Origin: Flavobacterium sp. ACN2
Lineage (GTDB): Bacteria > Bacteroidota > Bacteroidia > Flavobacteriales > Flavobacteriaceae
DNA: 64,000 nucleotides
Direction: 5' to 3'
Assembly (NCBI RefSeq): GCF_002303885.1
Contig: NZ_MRCM01000004.1
Location: forward strand, 1-64,000
Notes under the pieces: generated by a model
Database searches by the model: none
What the model was told of the DNA's origin: nothing
What the model saw: only the letters and a program-made list of their open reading frames with translations
Part shown: piece after piece, positions 1 to 8,693 of the stretch
Layout: each line of letters opens with the position of its first letter
Numbering within the stretch: the first letter of the stretch is position 1
Position numbers and translations under genes: made by a program

Positions 1-217
1 ACTCACGTTTATCTTATTTATCAAAGAATATGCCAAAATTATAAATTTTTCTTAAATTATCTAATTTCTCGTCTAAATAATTTTTTGTTGAATAATCTTT
101 ATGAAAATCAGTTATTTAGTTTCTTTGATTAAGGGTTTGTTTTGTTTTTTAAGAGTATTTCAGCAGAATGGTTTTTGCTTTTTTCTTCAATTTTAACACC
201 TTTATCAAGTCAAAAGG
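1..217. other. Left-edge intergenic stretch, nothing recognised
   Basis: AT-rich sequence downstream of waaA with several T and A runs. I find no convincing gene, tRNA or strong hairpin. Confidence 0.5.
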
Positions 218-1447
218 CTATGAGATGAGTTTCATGATCGTTTCAGTGGCTCCTTTATGGTCTTGAATAAACGATTTGCAGATTGCGCTTTTTTCTTCTA
301 GAAAGTTTTTATCATTCAATAATTGGTCAAAAACGGCTTTAAGTTCTTCGCCTGTTGATATGGGCATGCAGCCGCCAATTTTCACTAAATCAACTGCTTC
401 TGCAAACTTCGAATAATTAGGGCCAATTACAATTGGAATTCCAAAAGTAGCAGGCTCTAGTATATTGTGTATTCCTGGGTTTCCAAATCCGCCGCCTACA
501 TAAGCAATGGTGCTGTAACTATAGATCTTAGTCAAAATTCCAATAGTATCTATTATAAAAACGCTGTAATCAGATAAATCTTTGTTTTCTTTTTCTGAAA
601 ATAGAACCGTTGGTTTCGTGATTTTTGACAGAAGATCTGAAATCTGATCCGGTTTAATATTGTGTGGAGCAATTATGAATTTTATATTTTCAGGCGCTTG
701 ATTAATGTATTCGGCAATTAAAATCTCGTCTTTTGGCCATGAGCTTCCAACGACAATTGTCGGCTGATTGTTTTTAAAATTCTCAACAAAATCCAAGCGA
801 TTGTCTCTTTCTAAAATAGCATTTACGCGATCAAAACGAGTGTCACCAGAAACAATTACGTTATGAAATCCAATTGATTCAATTTTTTGTTTGGAGCTTT
901 CATTTTGAACAAAAAAATAAGTGAAAGTATTCAGGGCTTTTCTGTAAAAACCGCCATACCATTTAAAAAACATCTGATTGTCTCTGAAAATTCCCGAAAT
1001 CAGATAAGTTGGTGTTTTGCTTTTTTCTAATTCCTTTAAATAGTTAAGCCAGAATTCGTATTTGATAAAAAAAGCAAATTCGGGATGAACGAGCTTTAAA
1101 AATCTTTTCGCATTGCTTTTTGTGTCAAGCGGTAAATAAATGGTCACATCGGCAACTGTGTTATTTTTACGCACTTCGTATCCAGATGGTGAAAAAAAGG
1201 TTACAATAATTTTGTGAGATGGATATTTTTCTTTGATTTTTTCTATAACAGGAAGTCCTTGTTCATATTCGCCAAGTGAGGCAGAATGAAACCAGATTGT
1301 TTTGTCGTCTGCTTTAATTTTTTCTTCTAATACTGAAAATACATTTTTTCGGCCTTCAATAAAAAGCTTAATTTTCGGACTAAATAGCGCTATGATTTTT
1401 AAGAAAAATCCTGCGATGTAAATGGTTAGATTGTATAAAAAAAGCAT
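218..1447 (-). CDS. waaA: 3-deoxy-D-manno-octulosonic acid (Kdo) transferase
   Basis: Glycosyltransferase (409 aa) that adds Kdo to lipid A precursor at the inner membrane, the first step of LPS core assembly. Seen: a hydrophobic N-terminal anchor at residues 2-22. The motif HSASLGEYEQ at 54-63 carries the Glu60 that is catalytic in WaaA. A GDTRFDRV block lies mid-protein, and the C-terminal half has a glycine-rich GGGFG followed by HNILEPATFG, typical of GT-B donor-binding sites. Length matches the family. It diverges from the sugar aminotransferase and galE next door, which fits an envelope carbohydrate locus. Whether it adds one or two Kdo residues cannot be told from sequence. Confidence 0.93.
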   Translation of the reverse strand: MLFLYNLTIYIAGFFLKIIALFSPKIKLFIEGRKNVFSVLEEKIKADDKTIWFHSASLGEYEQGLPVIEKIKEKYPSHKIIVTFFSPSGYEVRKNNTVADVTIYLPLDTKSNAKRFLKLVHPEFAFFIKYEFWLNYLKELEKSKTPTYLISGIFRDNQMFFKWYGGFYRKALNTFTYFFVQNESSKQKIESIGFHNVIVSGDTRFDRVNAILERDNRLDFVENFKNNQPTIVVGSSWPKDEILIAEYINQAPENIKFIIAPHNIKPDQISDLLSKITKPTVLFSEKENKDLSDYSVFIIDTIGILTKIYSYSTIAYVGGGFGNPGIHNILEPATFGIPIVIGPNYSKFAEAVDLVKIGGCMPISTGEELKAVFDQLLNDKNFLEEKSAICKSFIQDHKGATETIMKLIS

Positions 1448-1585
1448 GTAATTTTTTTTGCAGCTAAATTACATTTCTTTCGACTATTTTCATTGGTTTG
1501 AAGCTATTAATAACTATTTTTGTTCCTCCTTTTAGAGATTTCTGCCTGAAAACGGTGTCTTTAATTTTTTTTAAATAGATTCAAA

Positions 1586-2716
1586 ATGAAAAAAATACAA
1601 ATGGTTGACTTAAAGAGTCAATACGAAAAAATAAAATCGACTGTAGACGCTTCAATTCAAGAAGTTTTAGATACAAATACTTATATCAACGGACCTTTAG
1701 TTCATCAGTTTCAAAAAAATCTTGAAGATTATTTAGGCGCGAAACACGTTATTCCTTGTGCAAATGGTACTGATGCGTTGCAGATTGCAATGATGGGACT
1801 TGGTCTTCAGCCTGGAGACGAAGTTATCACTGCCGATTTTACTTTTGCTGCTACTGTTGAGGTGATTGCTTTATTGCAATTAACACCCGTTTTGGTTGAT
1901 GTTGATTTGCATAATATGAACATCGATATTGATGCGGTGAAAAAAGCAATTACGCCAAAAACAAAAGCGATTGTTCCTGTTCATTTATTTGGACGCGCTG
2001 CAAATATGGATGCGATTATGGAAATTGCAGCTCAATACAATTTATATGTAATCGAAGATAATGCTCAGGCAATTGGTGCAGATTATATTTCTAAATCTGG
2101 ATCAAAAGTTAAAGTTGGAACAATTAGTCACGTGGCAGCAACTTCATTCTTCCCATCTAAAAACTTAGGATGTTATGGTGACGGAGGAGCGATTTTTACA
2201 AATGATGATAAATTGGCTCACATTATCCGCGGAATCGTAAATCACGGAATGTATGAGCGCTACCACCACGATGTTGTAGGTGTAAATTCACGTTTAGATA
2301 GTATTCAGGCTGGAGTTTTAAATGCAAAATTGCCACTTTTAGATGAATACAATCAAGCACGTCGTTTGGCTGCAACTAAATACAATGCTGCTTTTGCTGG
2401 AAATGCGCATATCATAACTCCAGATTTTGATGCAAACGAAAATGATCACGTTTTTCATCAATATGTATTAAGAATCGTTGATGCAGATCGTAATGCTTTG
2501 ATGCAGCATTTATTGGATAAAGGAATTCCTTGTGCAATTTATTATCCAATTCCGCTTCACTCTCAAAAAGCATATTTAGATCCTCGTTATAAAGAAGAAC
2601 AATTTCCTGTAACAAATCAATTAGTTCAAGAAGTAATTGCTTTACCAATGCATACAGAACTTGATGATGAGCAGATTAAATATATTACAGATAGCGTAAT
2701 CGAATTTTTAAAATAA
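1586..2716 (+). CDS. DegT/DnrJ/EryC1/StrS family PLP-dependent sugar aminotransferase
   Basis: A 376-aa fold-type I aminotransferase of the family that aminates nucleotide-linked keto-sugars for O-antigen, capsule or glycan synthesis. Seen: NGPLVHQFQ near residue 35, the substrate/cofactor loop PCANGTDAL at 57-65, Asp158 in IEDNAQ (binds the pyridine nitrogen) and Lys192 in FFPSKNLG (Schiff-base lysine). It lies 46 bp upstream of galE in the same direction and is probably cotranscribed. The exact sugar substrate is not determinable. Resemblance to WbpE/WlbC-type enzymes is a guess from the N-terminal half. Confidence 0.9.
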   Translation: MKKIQMVDLKSQYEKIKSTVDASIQEVLDTNTYINGPLVHQFQKNLEDYLGAKHVIPCANGTDALQIAMMGLGLQPGDEVITADFTFAATVEVIALLQLTPVLVDVDLHNMNIDIDAVKKAITPKTKAIVPVHLFGRAANMDAIMEIAAQYNLYVIEDNAQAIGADYISKSGSKVKVGTISHVAATSFFPSKNLGCYGDGGAIFTNDDKLAHIIRGIVNHGMYERYHHDVVGVNSRLDSIQAGVLNAKLPLLDEYNQARRLAATKYNAAFAGNAHIITPDFDANENDHVFHQYVLRIVDADRNALMQHLLDKGIPCAIYYPIPLHSQKAYLDPRYKEEQFPVTNQLVQEVIALPMHTELDDEQIKYITDSVIEFLK

Positions 2717-2762
2717 GACAATTTTAAGTATTAGCCAAAATATAACCACAAACAACCACGAA

Positions 2763-3779
2763 ATGAAAGTATTAGTAACAGGAGGATTAGGATTTATTGG
2801 ATCTCACACCGTAGTCGAATTGCAGAATGAAGGCTTCGAAGTAGTGATTATTGATAACCTTTCCAATTCTTCAGAAGATGTTTTAAATGGAATTACAGCA
2901 ATTACAGGAAAAACACCTTTATTCGAAAAATTAGATTTAAGAGAAAAAACTGCTGTGCAGGATTTTTTTAAAAAACATAATGATGTTACTGGGGTAATTC
3001 ATTTTGCGGCTTCAAAAGCAGTGGGCGAAAGTGTTGAGCAGCCTTTATTGTATTATGAAAACAATATTAGCAGTTTAATTTATCTTTTACAGGAATTACA
3101 GCAAAAACCAGAAGCAAGTTTCATTTTCAGCTCGTCTTGTACAGTTTACGGTCAAGCCGAAAAAATGCCAATTACAGAAGATGCTCCGGTTCAGGCGGCA
3201 ATGTCTCCTTATGGAAACACCAAACAGATTGGCGAAGAAATCATTACAGACACAGCTAAAGTTACTAATATCAGTGCAATTTTATTGCGTTATTTTAACC
3301 CAGTTGGAGCACACGAATCGGTAGAAATTGGAGAATTGCCTTTGGGTGTTCCTCAAAATTTAGTGCCTTTTATTACACAAACAGGTGTAGGGTTGCGCCA
3401 GGAATTATCTGTTTTTGGTAATGATTACCCAACTCCAGACGGAACTGCTGTTCGCGATTACATTCACGTTGTCGATTTAGCAAAAGCCCACGTAATTGCT
3501 TTGCAGCGTTTGTTAAACAAAAAGAATTTAGCAAAAGTAGAAACCTTCAATTTAGGAACAGGAAAAGGAAGTTCTGTTTTGGAGGTCATTCATAGTTTTG
3601 AAAAAGTCAGCGATAAAAAATTGCCTTATAAGATGATGCCTCGTCGTGAAGGTGATATTACTGAAGCTTACGCGAATACTGATAAGGCAAATAATGTCTT
3701 AGGATGGAAGGCTGAACTAAGTTTAGACGAAGCTATGGCAAGTGCTTGGAAATGGGAACAAAAAGTGAGGAATAAATAG
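2763..3779 (+). CDS. galE: UDP-glucose 4-epimerase
   Basis: Short-chain dehydrogenase-type epimerase (338 aa) interconverting UDP-glucose and UDP-galactose, or the N-acetyl forms. Seen: the NAD-binding loop GGLGFIGSH at 7-15, SSSCTVYG at 123-130, and the catalytic pair Tyr150/Lys154 in SPYGNTK. The C-terminal sugar-binding half contains RYFNPVGAH and ends with the usual GWKAELSLDEA stretch. Length is standard for GalE. It follows the sugar aminotransferase and is closed by a clear palindromic terminator, so the two form a short unit feeding surface polysaccharide synthesis. Confidence 0.95.
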   Translation: MKVLVTGGLGFIGSHTVVELQNEGFEVVIIDNLSNSSEDVLNGITAITGKTPLFEKLDLREKTAVQDFFKKHNDVTGVIHFAASKAVGESVEQPLLYYENNISSLIYLLQELQQKPEASFIFSSSCTVYGQAEKMPITEDAPVQAAMSPYGNTKQIGEEIITDTAKVTNISAILLRYFNPVGAHESVEIGELPLGVPQNLVPFITQTGVGLRQELSVFGNDYPTPDGTAVRDYIHVVDLAKAHVIALQRLLNKKNLAKVETFNLGTGKGSSVLEVIHSFEKVSDKKLPYKMMPRREGDITEAYANTDKANNVLGWKAELSLDEAMASAWKWEQKVRNK

Positions 3780-3807
3780 TTTTTTAAATAAAATTATAAA
3801 TTTTAAG

Positions 3808-3845
3808 ATCCCAAATTATAGTACTATAGTTTGGGATTTTTTTTT
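3808..3845 (+). terminator. Rho-independent terminator after galE
   Basis: Near-perfect palindrome with arms ATCCCAAA (3808-3815) and TTTGGGAT (3830-3837), an AT core that also pairs, and a nine-T tract at 3837-3845. It lies inside an upstream extension of the next reading frame, so that gene must start at the later ATG. Confidence 0.85.
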
Positions 3846-3860
3846 AGCGTATCAACTATC

Positions 3861-4766
3861 ATGAAACAAAGTTTAGATTATAAATTAATATTTGCCTTAG
3901 CGGCTGTTGGAATTATTTGGGGAACTACCTTTTTAGGAATTCGTGTTGCGGTTGAGACTATTCCGCCTTGGTTTGTAACTTCAATTCGTCAGGGATTGGC
4001 GGGAATCATCATGATGATTATTTTATTGTTTAAAAAAGAATTGAAATGGATTGGGTGGGAAAATTTAAAACATCAGCTTGTTCCTTCTATTTTGATGATT
4101 GTAATTGCAAATGGTTTTACAACTGTTGCTGAGCAGACTGTGCCAAGCGGACTGGCTTCGGTAATCAGTGCTATGTCTCCTATACTTATTTTTCTGGGCA
4201 GTATTTTATTTAAACTACAAAAACCAAGTTTGAGAGGATTTATTGGAGTTATAATAGGATTTTCAGGAGTCGTTTTTATATTTAAAGACGGACTAGGATC
4301 TTTTTTAGATGCCGATTACAGAATCGGAATGATGTTTATGGGATTTGCGATTACTGCTTGGGCCGGTGGAACAATTTATACCAAACTTCATGGGAATAAA
4401 TCTAAAAATATCGTTCTTAATTTATTTTACCAGTTTACGATGGCTTCGTGCATTCAGATTGTTTTAGCATTTATTTTTTCGCCTACTATTGATGTGAATT
4501 TATGGAGTTCTAAAAGTATTTTAGCAGCATTGTATTTGTCGATTTTTGGATCTGTAATTGCTTTTTTTAGCTATAATTATGCTCTGAAACACGTCACGCC
4601 AGTTCAGGTTTCTATTTTAGCATATATCAACACCATAATTGCAGTATTTTTTGGCTGGCTGATTTTGGATGAAAAAATTACCATTGATTTTATAATTGCA
4701 ACAATCCTGATCATTTTGGGAGTTTTTATTATTAATTACAAAAAGAAGGAAAAGAAAGTTTTATAA
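3861..4766 (+). CDS. EamA/DMT superfamily transporter
   Basis: A 301-aa inner-membrane protein with about ten hydrophobic segments arranged as two EamA repeats (roughly residues 8-140 and 150-295). Seen: WGTTFLGIRVAV in the first repeat, the conserved second-helix GTTF signature, and a lysine-rich cytoplasmic C-terminus. Drug/metabolite transporters of this type export amino acids, metabolites or toxic compounds; the substrate is unknown. The frame is open from a TTG at 3831, but that codon lies in the galE terminator, so I use the ATG at 3861. Confidence 0.88.
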   Translation: MKQSLDYKLIFALAAVGIIWGTTFLGIRVAVETIPPWFVTSIRQGLAGIIMMIILLFKKELKWIGWENLKHQLVPSILMIVIANGFTTVAEQTVPSGLASVISAMSPILIFLGSILFKLQKPSLRGFIGVIIGFSGVVFIFKDGLGSFLDADYRIGMMFMGFAITAWAGGTIYTKLHGNKSKNIVLNLFYQFTMASCIQIVLAFIFSPTIDVNLWSSKSILAALYLSIFGSVIAFFSYNYALKHVTPVQVSILAYINTIIAVFFGWLILDEKITIDFIIATILIILGVFIINYKKKEKKVL

Positions 4767-4787
4767 AATTTGATTCATTTTATTTTG

Positions 4788-4795
4788 TAAATTTG
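4788..4795 (+). promoter_or_regulatory. Bacteroidota -7 promoter box (TAAATTTG)
   Basis: Perfect TAnnTTTG element about 20 bp before the start codon of the small antitoxin-like gene. A TTTG at 4769-4772 is only 15 bp away, short for a -33 partner. The box supports separate transcription of this small pair. Confidence 0.5.
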
Positions 4796-4816
4796 TAAGA
4801 TTAAAATGTAGGAATA

Positions 4817-5011
4817 ATGAGTTTGGATAAAGAAAATAAAAAGAACAAGGTTGAAGAACCTGCAGTTGAATATGAAGTTCAAAAACCAAAATTTAAAGGT
4901 ATAGATCGTGAAACTTTTGATTTTGATGCGGAATTTGCAAAAGGGTTAACGCCGGAGGAGTTTAAAGCTGAAATGTCTAAAAGAATAAAAGCTTATCCTT
5001 GGAAAAAATAA
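4817..5011 (+). CDS. Small charged protein, putative antitoxin
   Basis: A 64-aa strongly charged protein, rich in Lys and Glu, with no membrane segment. The C-terminal stretch GLTPEEFKAEMSKRIKAYP resembles the segments by which short antitoxins wrap their toxins. It overlaps the next frame by 13 bp, the usual arrangement for translationally coupled type II toxin-antitoxin pairs. The antitoxin role is inferred from size, charge and gene order only. No DNA-binding domain is visible. Confidence 0.6.
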   Translation: MSLDKENKKNKVEEPAVEYEVQKPKFKGIDRETFDFDAEFAKGLTPEEFKAEMSKRIKAYPWKK

Positions 5012-5317
5012 TTTTTGAAAATAACGTTCTGGAATATTTTGATAATTTAGTCTATACACTTTTTAAGGAAGAGTACTTTGGTTTTTCTGAATCTGCTCAG
5101 AATTATATAGATAAAATAGTTGGTTTTATTATTTCAAGTGTTTCAAGTTTTCCTCACAAGAAAACTCCAAAAGCTCTTCAATATTTAGGTTTAAATTATA
5201 TCTTTTATAAATCTAATGCAAGAACAACTTGGTATATTTTTTTTTGAAAAAAGCAATCAAAATTATTTGATTACCGGAATTCTAAATAATTACAGCGAAG
5301 AAGCAAAAGAGATATAA
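4999..5317 (+). pseudogene. ParE/RelE-like toxin frame interrupted at a 9-T run
   Basis: The frame starts at a TTG overlapping the antitoxin-like gene and encodes 82 aa to a TGA at 5245. The stop arises at a run of nine T (5237-5245). With eight T the frame would run on through EKSNQNYLITGILNN to a stop at 5317, giving about 105 aa, the usual size of RelE/ParE-fold toxins. The segment YFGFSESAQNYIDKIV followed by ARTTWYIFF then FLVT-type ending fits that fold. Either the toxin is inactivated, the run is phase-variable, or the extra T is a sequencing error. Family assignment is moderate. Confidence 0.55.
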
Positions 5318-5325
5318 AAACAAAA

Positions 5326-5360
5326 ATCCTCATAAACAATCTGTTCATGAGGATTTTTTT
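5326..5360 (+). terminator. Terminator after the toxin-like frame
   Basis: Stem ATCCTCAT (5326-5333) with ATGAGGAT (5347-5354) followed by a T run. It sits just beyond the restored toxin stop at 5317, which suggests the longer frame is the ancestral gene end. Confidence 0.8.
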
Positions 5361-5372
5361 ATGCAGTTAATG

Positions 5373-5405
5373 ACTGAAAACTATCACTGCGACTGAATAC
5401 TAAAA
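5373..5405. repeat. Dispersed repeat, copy 1 (ACTGAAAACT...GAATACTAAA)
   Basis: A 33-bp sequence found again at 14107-14140 with one small internal difference. It abuts the fabD stop codon. It has no obvious hairpin, unlike the other repeat families here. Confidence 0.65.
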
Positions 5406-5406
5406 A

Positions 5407-6282
5407 TTAAGCATTCGCAGTAACCGCTTCTTTATCAATTTTATTAATCAAACCAGTTAATACTTTTCCAGGACCAACTTCAGTAAACAAAGTAGCACCG
5501 TCGGCGATCATTTGCTGTACAGACTGAGTCCATTTTACAGGAGCAGTTAACTGAATGATTAAGTTCTTTTTAATTTCATTAGCATCAGAAACTGCACTTG
5601 CAGTTACATTTTGATACACTGGGCAAATAGGGGCAGAGAAAGTAGTTGCTTCAATTGCGGCAGCCAATTCTTCTCTTGCTGGTTCCATCATTGGAGAGTG
5701 AAAAGCTCCTCCAACAGGTAAAATCAAAGCACGTTTTGCTCCAGCAGCTTTCATTGCTTCACAAGCTTTTTCAACAGCAGTAGTTTCACCAGAAATAACT
5801 AATTGACCAGGGCAGTTATAGTTAGCAGCAACCACAACACCATCGATAGAAGCGCAAACTTCTTCTACAACATTATCAGCCAAACCTAAAACAGCAGCCA
5901 TTGTTGATGGAGTGATTTCGCAAGCTTTTTGCATTGCCAAAGCACGCTGAGAAACTAATTTAAGACCATCTTCAAAAGATAAAGTTCCATTAGCAACCAA
6001 AGCTGAAAATTCTCCTAATGAATGTCCTGCAACCATTTCTGGTTTAAAATCTTCGCCTAAAGTTTTAGCTAAAATAACAGAGTGCAAAAACACTGCTGGC
6101 TGCGTAACTTTAGTTTCTTTTAGTTCTTCGGCAGTACCTTCAAACATAATATCTGTAATTCTAAAACCTAAAATTTCATTGGCTTTTTCGAATAATTCTT
6201 TGGCTAAAGCCGAATTTTCATAAAGGTCTTTACCCATTCCTGTGAATTGCGCTCCTTGACCCGGAAATACGTATGCTTTCAT
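5407..6282 (-). CDS. fabD: Malonyl-CoA:ACP transacylase
   Basis: A 291-aa cytoplasmic enzyme that loads malonyl units onto acyl carrier protein for fatty acid elongation. Seen: FPGQGAQ at 6-12, the nucleophile elbow GHSLGE with Ser88, and the catalytic His195 in AFHSPMME. Length matches FabD. The frame stays open upstream to 6327, but conserved FabD proteins begin at MKAYVFPGQG. A -7 box at 6336-6343 places transcription start near 6329, so the ATG at 6282 is chosen. Confidence 0.96.
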   Translation of the reverse strand: MKAYVFPGQGAQFTGMGKDLYENSALAKELFEKANEILGFRITDIMFEGTAEELKETKVTQPAVFLHSVILAKTLGEDFKPEMVAGHSLGEFSALVANGTLSFEDGLKLVSQRALAMQKACEITPSTMAAVLGLADNVVEEVCASIDGVVVAANYNCPGQLVISGETTAVEKACEAMKAAGAKRALILPVGGAFHSPMMEPAREELAAAIEATTFSAPICPVYQNVTASAVSDANEIKKNLIIQLTAPVKWTQSVQQMIADGATLFTEVGPGKVLTGLINKIDKEAVTANA

Positions 6283-6335
6283 TTGTCTAATTTGTTTTTT
6301 ATTTTTTTGATTGAAAATTAGTTTCAATTGAAAGG

Positions 6336-6343
6336 CAAAAGTA
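6336..6343 (-). promoter_or_regulatory. -7 promoter box of fabD (TACTTTTG on minus strand)
   Basis: TAnnTTTG match 54 bp upstream of the chosen fabD start. No good -33 TTG partner is visible because the DUF983 gene end lies there. Confidence 0.45.
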
Positions 6344-6352
6344 CTATTTTTT

Positions 6353-6715
6353 TTAGCTCGTATATCCCTTAAACATATAAATCCATGCTAATCTTGAAAA
6401 TCTAAGATTAAAAGGAGTCAGTAAAGTAATAACCACAGCAATAATTGGAATGATTCTTAAATCGAAATTTTTCTCAAAGAAAAATTGAGCAATACAATAG
6501 GTTGCAATTCCTTGAGCAACTGTTAATCCGTAGTTTACATACATAGCGCCAAAGAAATAACCAGGCTCTTTTTGGAATTTATAATTGCAATGGCTGCAGT
6601 ATTCATTCATTTTTGGAAAACTGAAATTCAGAAAAATATTTTTGTCTGTAAAAACTTTTCCTTTATGACAAACAGGACATTCGTTTTTTAAAATATGAGT
6701 TAATGCGCTTGACAT
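6353..6715 (-). CDS. DUF983 family small membrane protein
   Basis: A 120-aa protein of unknown function. The N-terminus holds two CxxC pairs (CPVC near residue 14, CSHC near residue 39), forming a likely zinc ribbon. Two hydrophobic segments follow at about 50-72 and 85-105. This architecture is that of DUF983, common in Bacteroidota and alphaproteobacteria, sometimes near respiratory genes. No partner in this window points to a role. Confidence 0.85.
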   Translation of the reverse strand: MSSALTHILKNECPVCHKGKVFTDKNIFLNFSFPKMNEYCSHCNYKFQKEPGYFFGAMYVNYGLTVAQGIATYCIAQFFFEKNFDLRIIPIIAVVITLLTPFNLRFSRLAWIYMFKGYTS

Positions 6716-6738
6716 GATATTGTTGATTTTTGTTTATA

Positions 6739-6746
6739 CAAAGGTA
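6739..6746 (-). promoter_or_regulatory. -7 promoter box of the DUF983 gene (TACCTTTG on minus strand)
   Basis: TAnnTTTG match 24 bp upstream of the DUF983 start. No clear -33 partner. Confidence 0.4.
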
Positions 6747-6894
6747 ATTAAGAGCATTATAAAAGTCTTTTTAGTATCTTCGCTTATTATAGCACAATAA
6801 AGACATTTTTGATTAAATTTTCAAAAAACAAATTCCAAATTATAAAATGGAAAACGGTGATTTTTATAATCAAAAAAATAAATAATACTTATTT

Positions 6895-7758
6895 ATGAAA
6901 AAATATCCCATTTATAGTGTTCAGAATTTTAGCTGTAACGATATTCACCGCGATTTCTATGTCAATACTTTTACGGAGCATTTAAAAAATCACAGTTTTG
7001 TAGAAGAACCGCACCGACATGATTCGTACTTAATGGTCTTTTTTACAAAAGGTTCGGGATTGCATGAAGTTGATTTTGATCAATTTGATATAAAAAGAGG
7101 AAGTCTTTTTGTGTTACAGCCAGGACAAATGCACCATTGGAATTTATCGGAAGATATTCAAGGTTTCGTTATTATTTTTTCTCAAGAATTGTACAATTTG
7201 TATTTCGGACAAAAAAAGATCAACGATTACAATTTTTACCATTCCATTCAAAACCGTCCCGAGATGGTTTTTGAAGAAAAGGAAATCCCGAAAATCCTAC
7301 CTTATTTCGATTTGTTGATTCAGGAAAATAGTCAAGCTAATAAATACCAATTAGACAAATTATTGAATCTATTGGATTGCATTCATATTGAAGTCGCTAG
7401 AAAATATGGCGAAACGTATTCGCATCAAACCCATTCTTACAATATTAAAATCAATACGTTTGAATCGCTTTTAGAAGAATATTTCAGAACCGAAAAACTG
7501 CCTTCGTTTTATGCAGAAAGACTAAATATTACGCTGAAGCATTTAAACAGAATTTGCAATGAAATTCTCCAAAAAACAGCCACAGAAGTAATCACAGATC
7601 GTGTTATTCTCGAAATAAAAAGAATGCTGATCGATAAGCAATTAGCAGTAAGCGAAGTTGCCTTTAAAGTAGGTTACGAGGATTATTCGTATTTCTCCAG
7701 ATTCTTCAAAAAACAAACCGGAATGTCGCCGACTGAATTTAGAAACACGGTACGTTGA
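6895..7758 (+). CDS. AraC family transcriptional regulator
   Basis: A 287-aa regulator. Residues ~15-110 form a cupin-like sensor domain; the histidine-rich EEPHRHDSYLMVFF and the GSLFVLQPGQMHHW turn are typical. Residues ~185-287 hold two helix-turn-helix motifs ending in VGYEDYSYFSRFFKKQTGMSP. The signal is unknown. It lies upstream of the oppositely oriented YceI, Fe-S and pirin genes. The YceI and pirin promoters carry a direct repeat with 10-bp period, the kind of site a two-HTH AraC protein can bind, so it is a candidate regulator of both. That link is inference. Confidence 0.9.
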   Translation: MKKYPIYSVQNFSCNDIHRDFYVNTFTEHLKNHSFVEEPHRHDSYLMVFFTKGSGLHEVDFDQFDIKRGSLFVLQPGQMHHWNLSEDIQGFVIIFSQELYNLYFGQKKINDYNFYHSIQNRPEMVFEEKEIPKILPYFDLLIQENSQANKYQLDKLLNLLDCIHIEVARKYGETYSHQTHSYNIKINTFESLLEEYFRTEKLPSFYAERLNITLKHLNRICNEILQKTATEVITDRVILEIKRMLIDKQLAVSEVAFKVGYEDYSYFSRFFKKQTGMSPTEFRNTVR

Positions 7759-7769
7759 TTTTTTTTATA

Positions 7770-7918
7770 GCCACTAATTGCACAAATTTCCACGAATTAT
7801 TTTTTGCCACAGATTAAAAAGATTATTTGGATTTCTAATCTGTGGAAATCCTTTAAATCTGTGGCAAAAATTTCGGCTTTGTGAGAAAAAATTAGTGAAA
7901 ATTTGTGCAATTCGTGGC
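7770..7918. repeat. Nested inverted repeat between AraC and YceI genes
   Basis: Outer arms GCCACTAATTGCACAAATTT (from 7770) and the matching complement ending at 7918 pair over about 28 bp with three mismatches. Inside, TTGCCACAGATT (7804-7815) pairs with the complement at 7851-7866, and a further short pair lies within. It sits between converging genes and could fold into a long hairpin in either transcript. Confidence 0.75.
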
Positions 7919-7922
7919 AAAC

Positions 7923-7952
7923 AAAAAAAAGCCCTGCAAAATGCAGGGCTTC
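7923..7952 (-). terminator. Terminator of the YceI gene
   Basis: On the minus strand AAGCCCTGCA and TGCAGGGCTT pair around a short loop and are followed by a T run. It lies 34 bp past the YceI stop codon. Confidence 0.9.
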
Positions 7953-7985
7953 AATAACCAACCAATTAAATCCGAGAATGCTTAA

Positions 7986-8519
7986 TTAGGCTTGTTTTAC
8001 AAATTGTAATTCGATGTTTAATTTTACTTCTTCACCTACCAAAACACCACCTGTTTCAAGAGCTGAGTTCCAGTTTAAACCCCAATCTTTACGATTAATT
8101 TTTCCTTCTATGCTTAAGCCTACTTTTGTATTTCCCCAAGGATCAGTCATGATTCCGCTAAATTCAACTGGGAATTTTACTGTTTTAGAAACACCTTTAA
8201 TGTCTAAATCTCCAGTTAATTCATATTCACCATCATTGATTTTTTTGAAAGCAGAAGATTTGAAAGTTAATTTCGGGTGATTTTCAGCGTCAAAGAAATC
8301 ACCGCTTCTTAAATGTCCGTCACGATCCGCGTTTGCAGTGTCTACTGAAGCAATATCAGCAGAAAAACTGAAATCTGCATTATCAAAACTTTCTCCTTCT
8401 GTGATTGCAGAAGCATCATAAGTTCCAAATTTTCCTGAAACATTAGTAAACATCATGTGTTTAACTTTAAAACCAATTTCTGAGTGAGTTGGGTCAATTG
8501 ACCATTTTGTAGTTGCCAT
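7986..8519 (-). CDS. YceI family lipocalin-like protein (cytoplasmic form)
   Basis: A 177-aa YceI-domain protein, a beta-barrel that binds long isoprenoid or lipid chains in characterised members. Seen: the family opening WSIDPTHSEIGFKVKHM at 6-22, the RDGHLRSGDFFDAENHP segment near 67-83, and the KGVSKTVKFPV region. It lacks a signal peptide, unlike the three YceI-like proteins at 54.6-58.1 kb, so it probably acts in the cytoplasm. Its promoter shares an extended architecture with that of pirin 1.3 kb away, suggesting joint regulation under one stress or redox signal. Confidence 0.92.
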   Translation of the reverse strand: MATTKWSIDPTHSEIGFKVKHMMFTNVSGKFGTYDASAITEGESFDNADFSFSADIASVDTANADRDGHLRSGDFFDAENHPKLTFKSSAFKKINDGEYELTGDLDIKGVSKTVKFPVEFSGIMTDPWGNTKVGLSIEGKINRKDWGLNWNSALETGGVLVGEEVKLNIELQFVKQA

Positions 8520-8559
8520 AATTTTATTTTTTTAAATAATTAATTTCATTTTGATAGGA

Positions 8560-8608
8560 CAAAGTTACGGTGACAGTTGTCCTGGAGCACTTAACCTAGA
8601 TTAAGAAA
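8560..8608 (-). promoter_or_regulatory. YceI promoter with shared activator-type site
   Basis: Minus strand, reading toward YceI: TTTCTTAATCTA, two bases, TTAAGTGC (8587-8594), 19 bp, then the -7 box TAACTTTG (8560-8567). There is no TTTG at -33; the TTAA direct repeat with 10-bp period takes that position. The same layout with the same spacings occurs at 9837-9885. Confidence 0.7.
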
Positions 8609-8693
8609 TGAAAAATGTGATAATTTTTTGATTATTAGATTTTGTTTATGAAGTACAGACCTAACAGGTTTTTAAAAGCTGTTAGGTCTTTTG

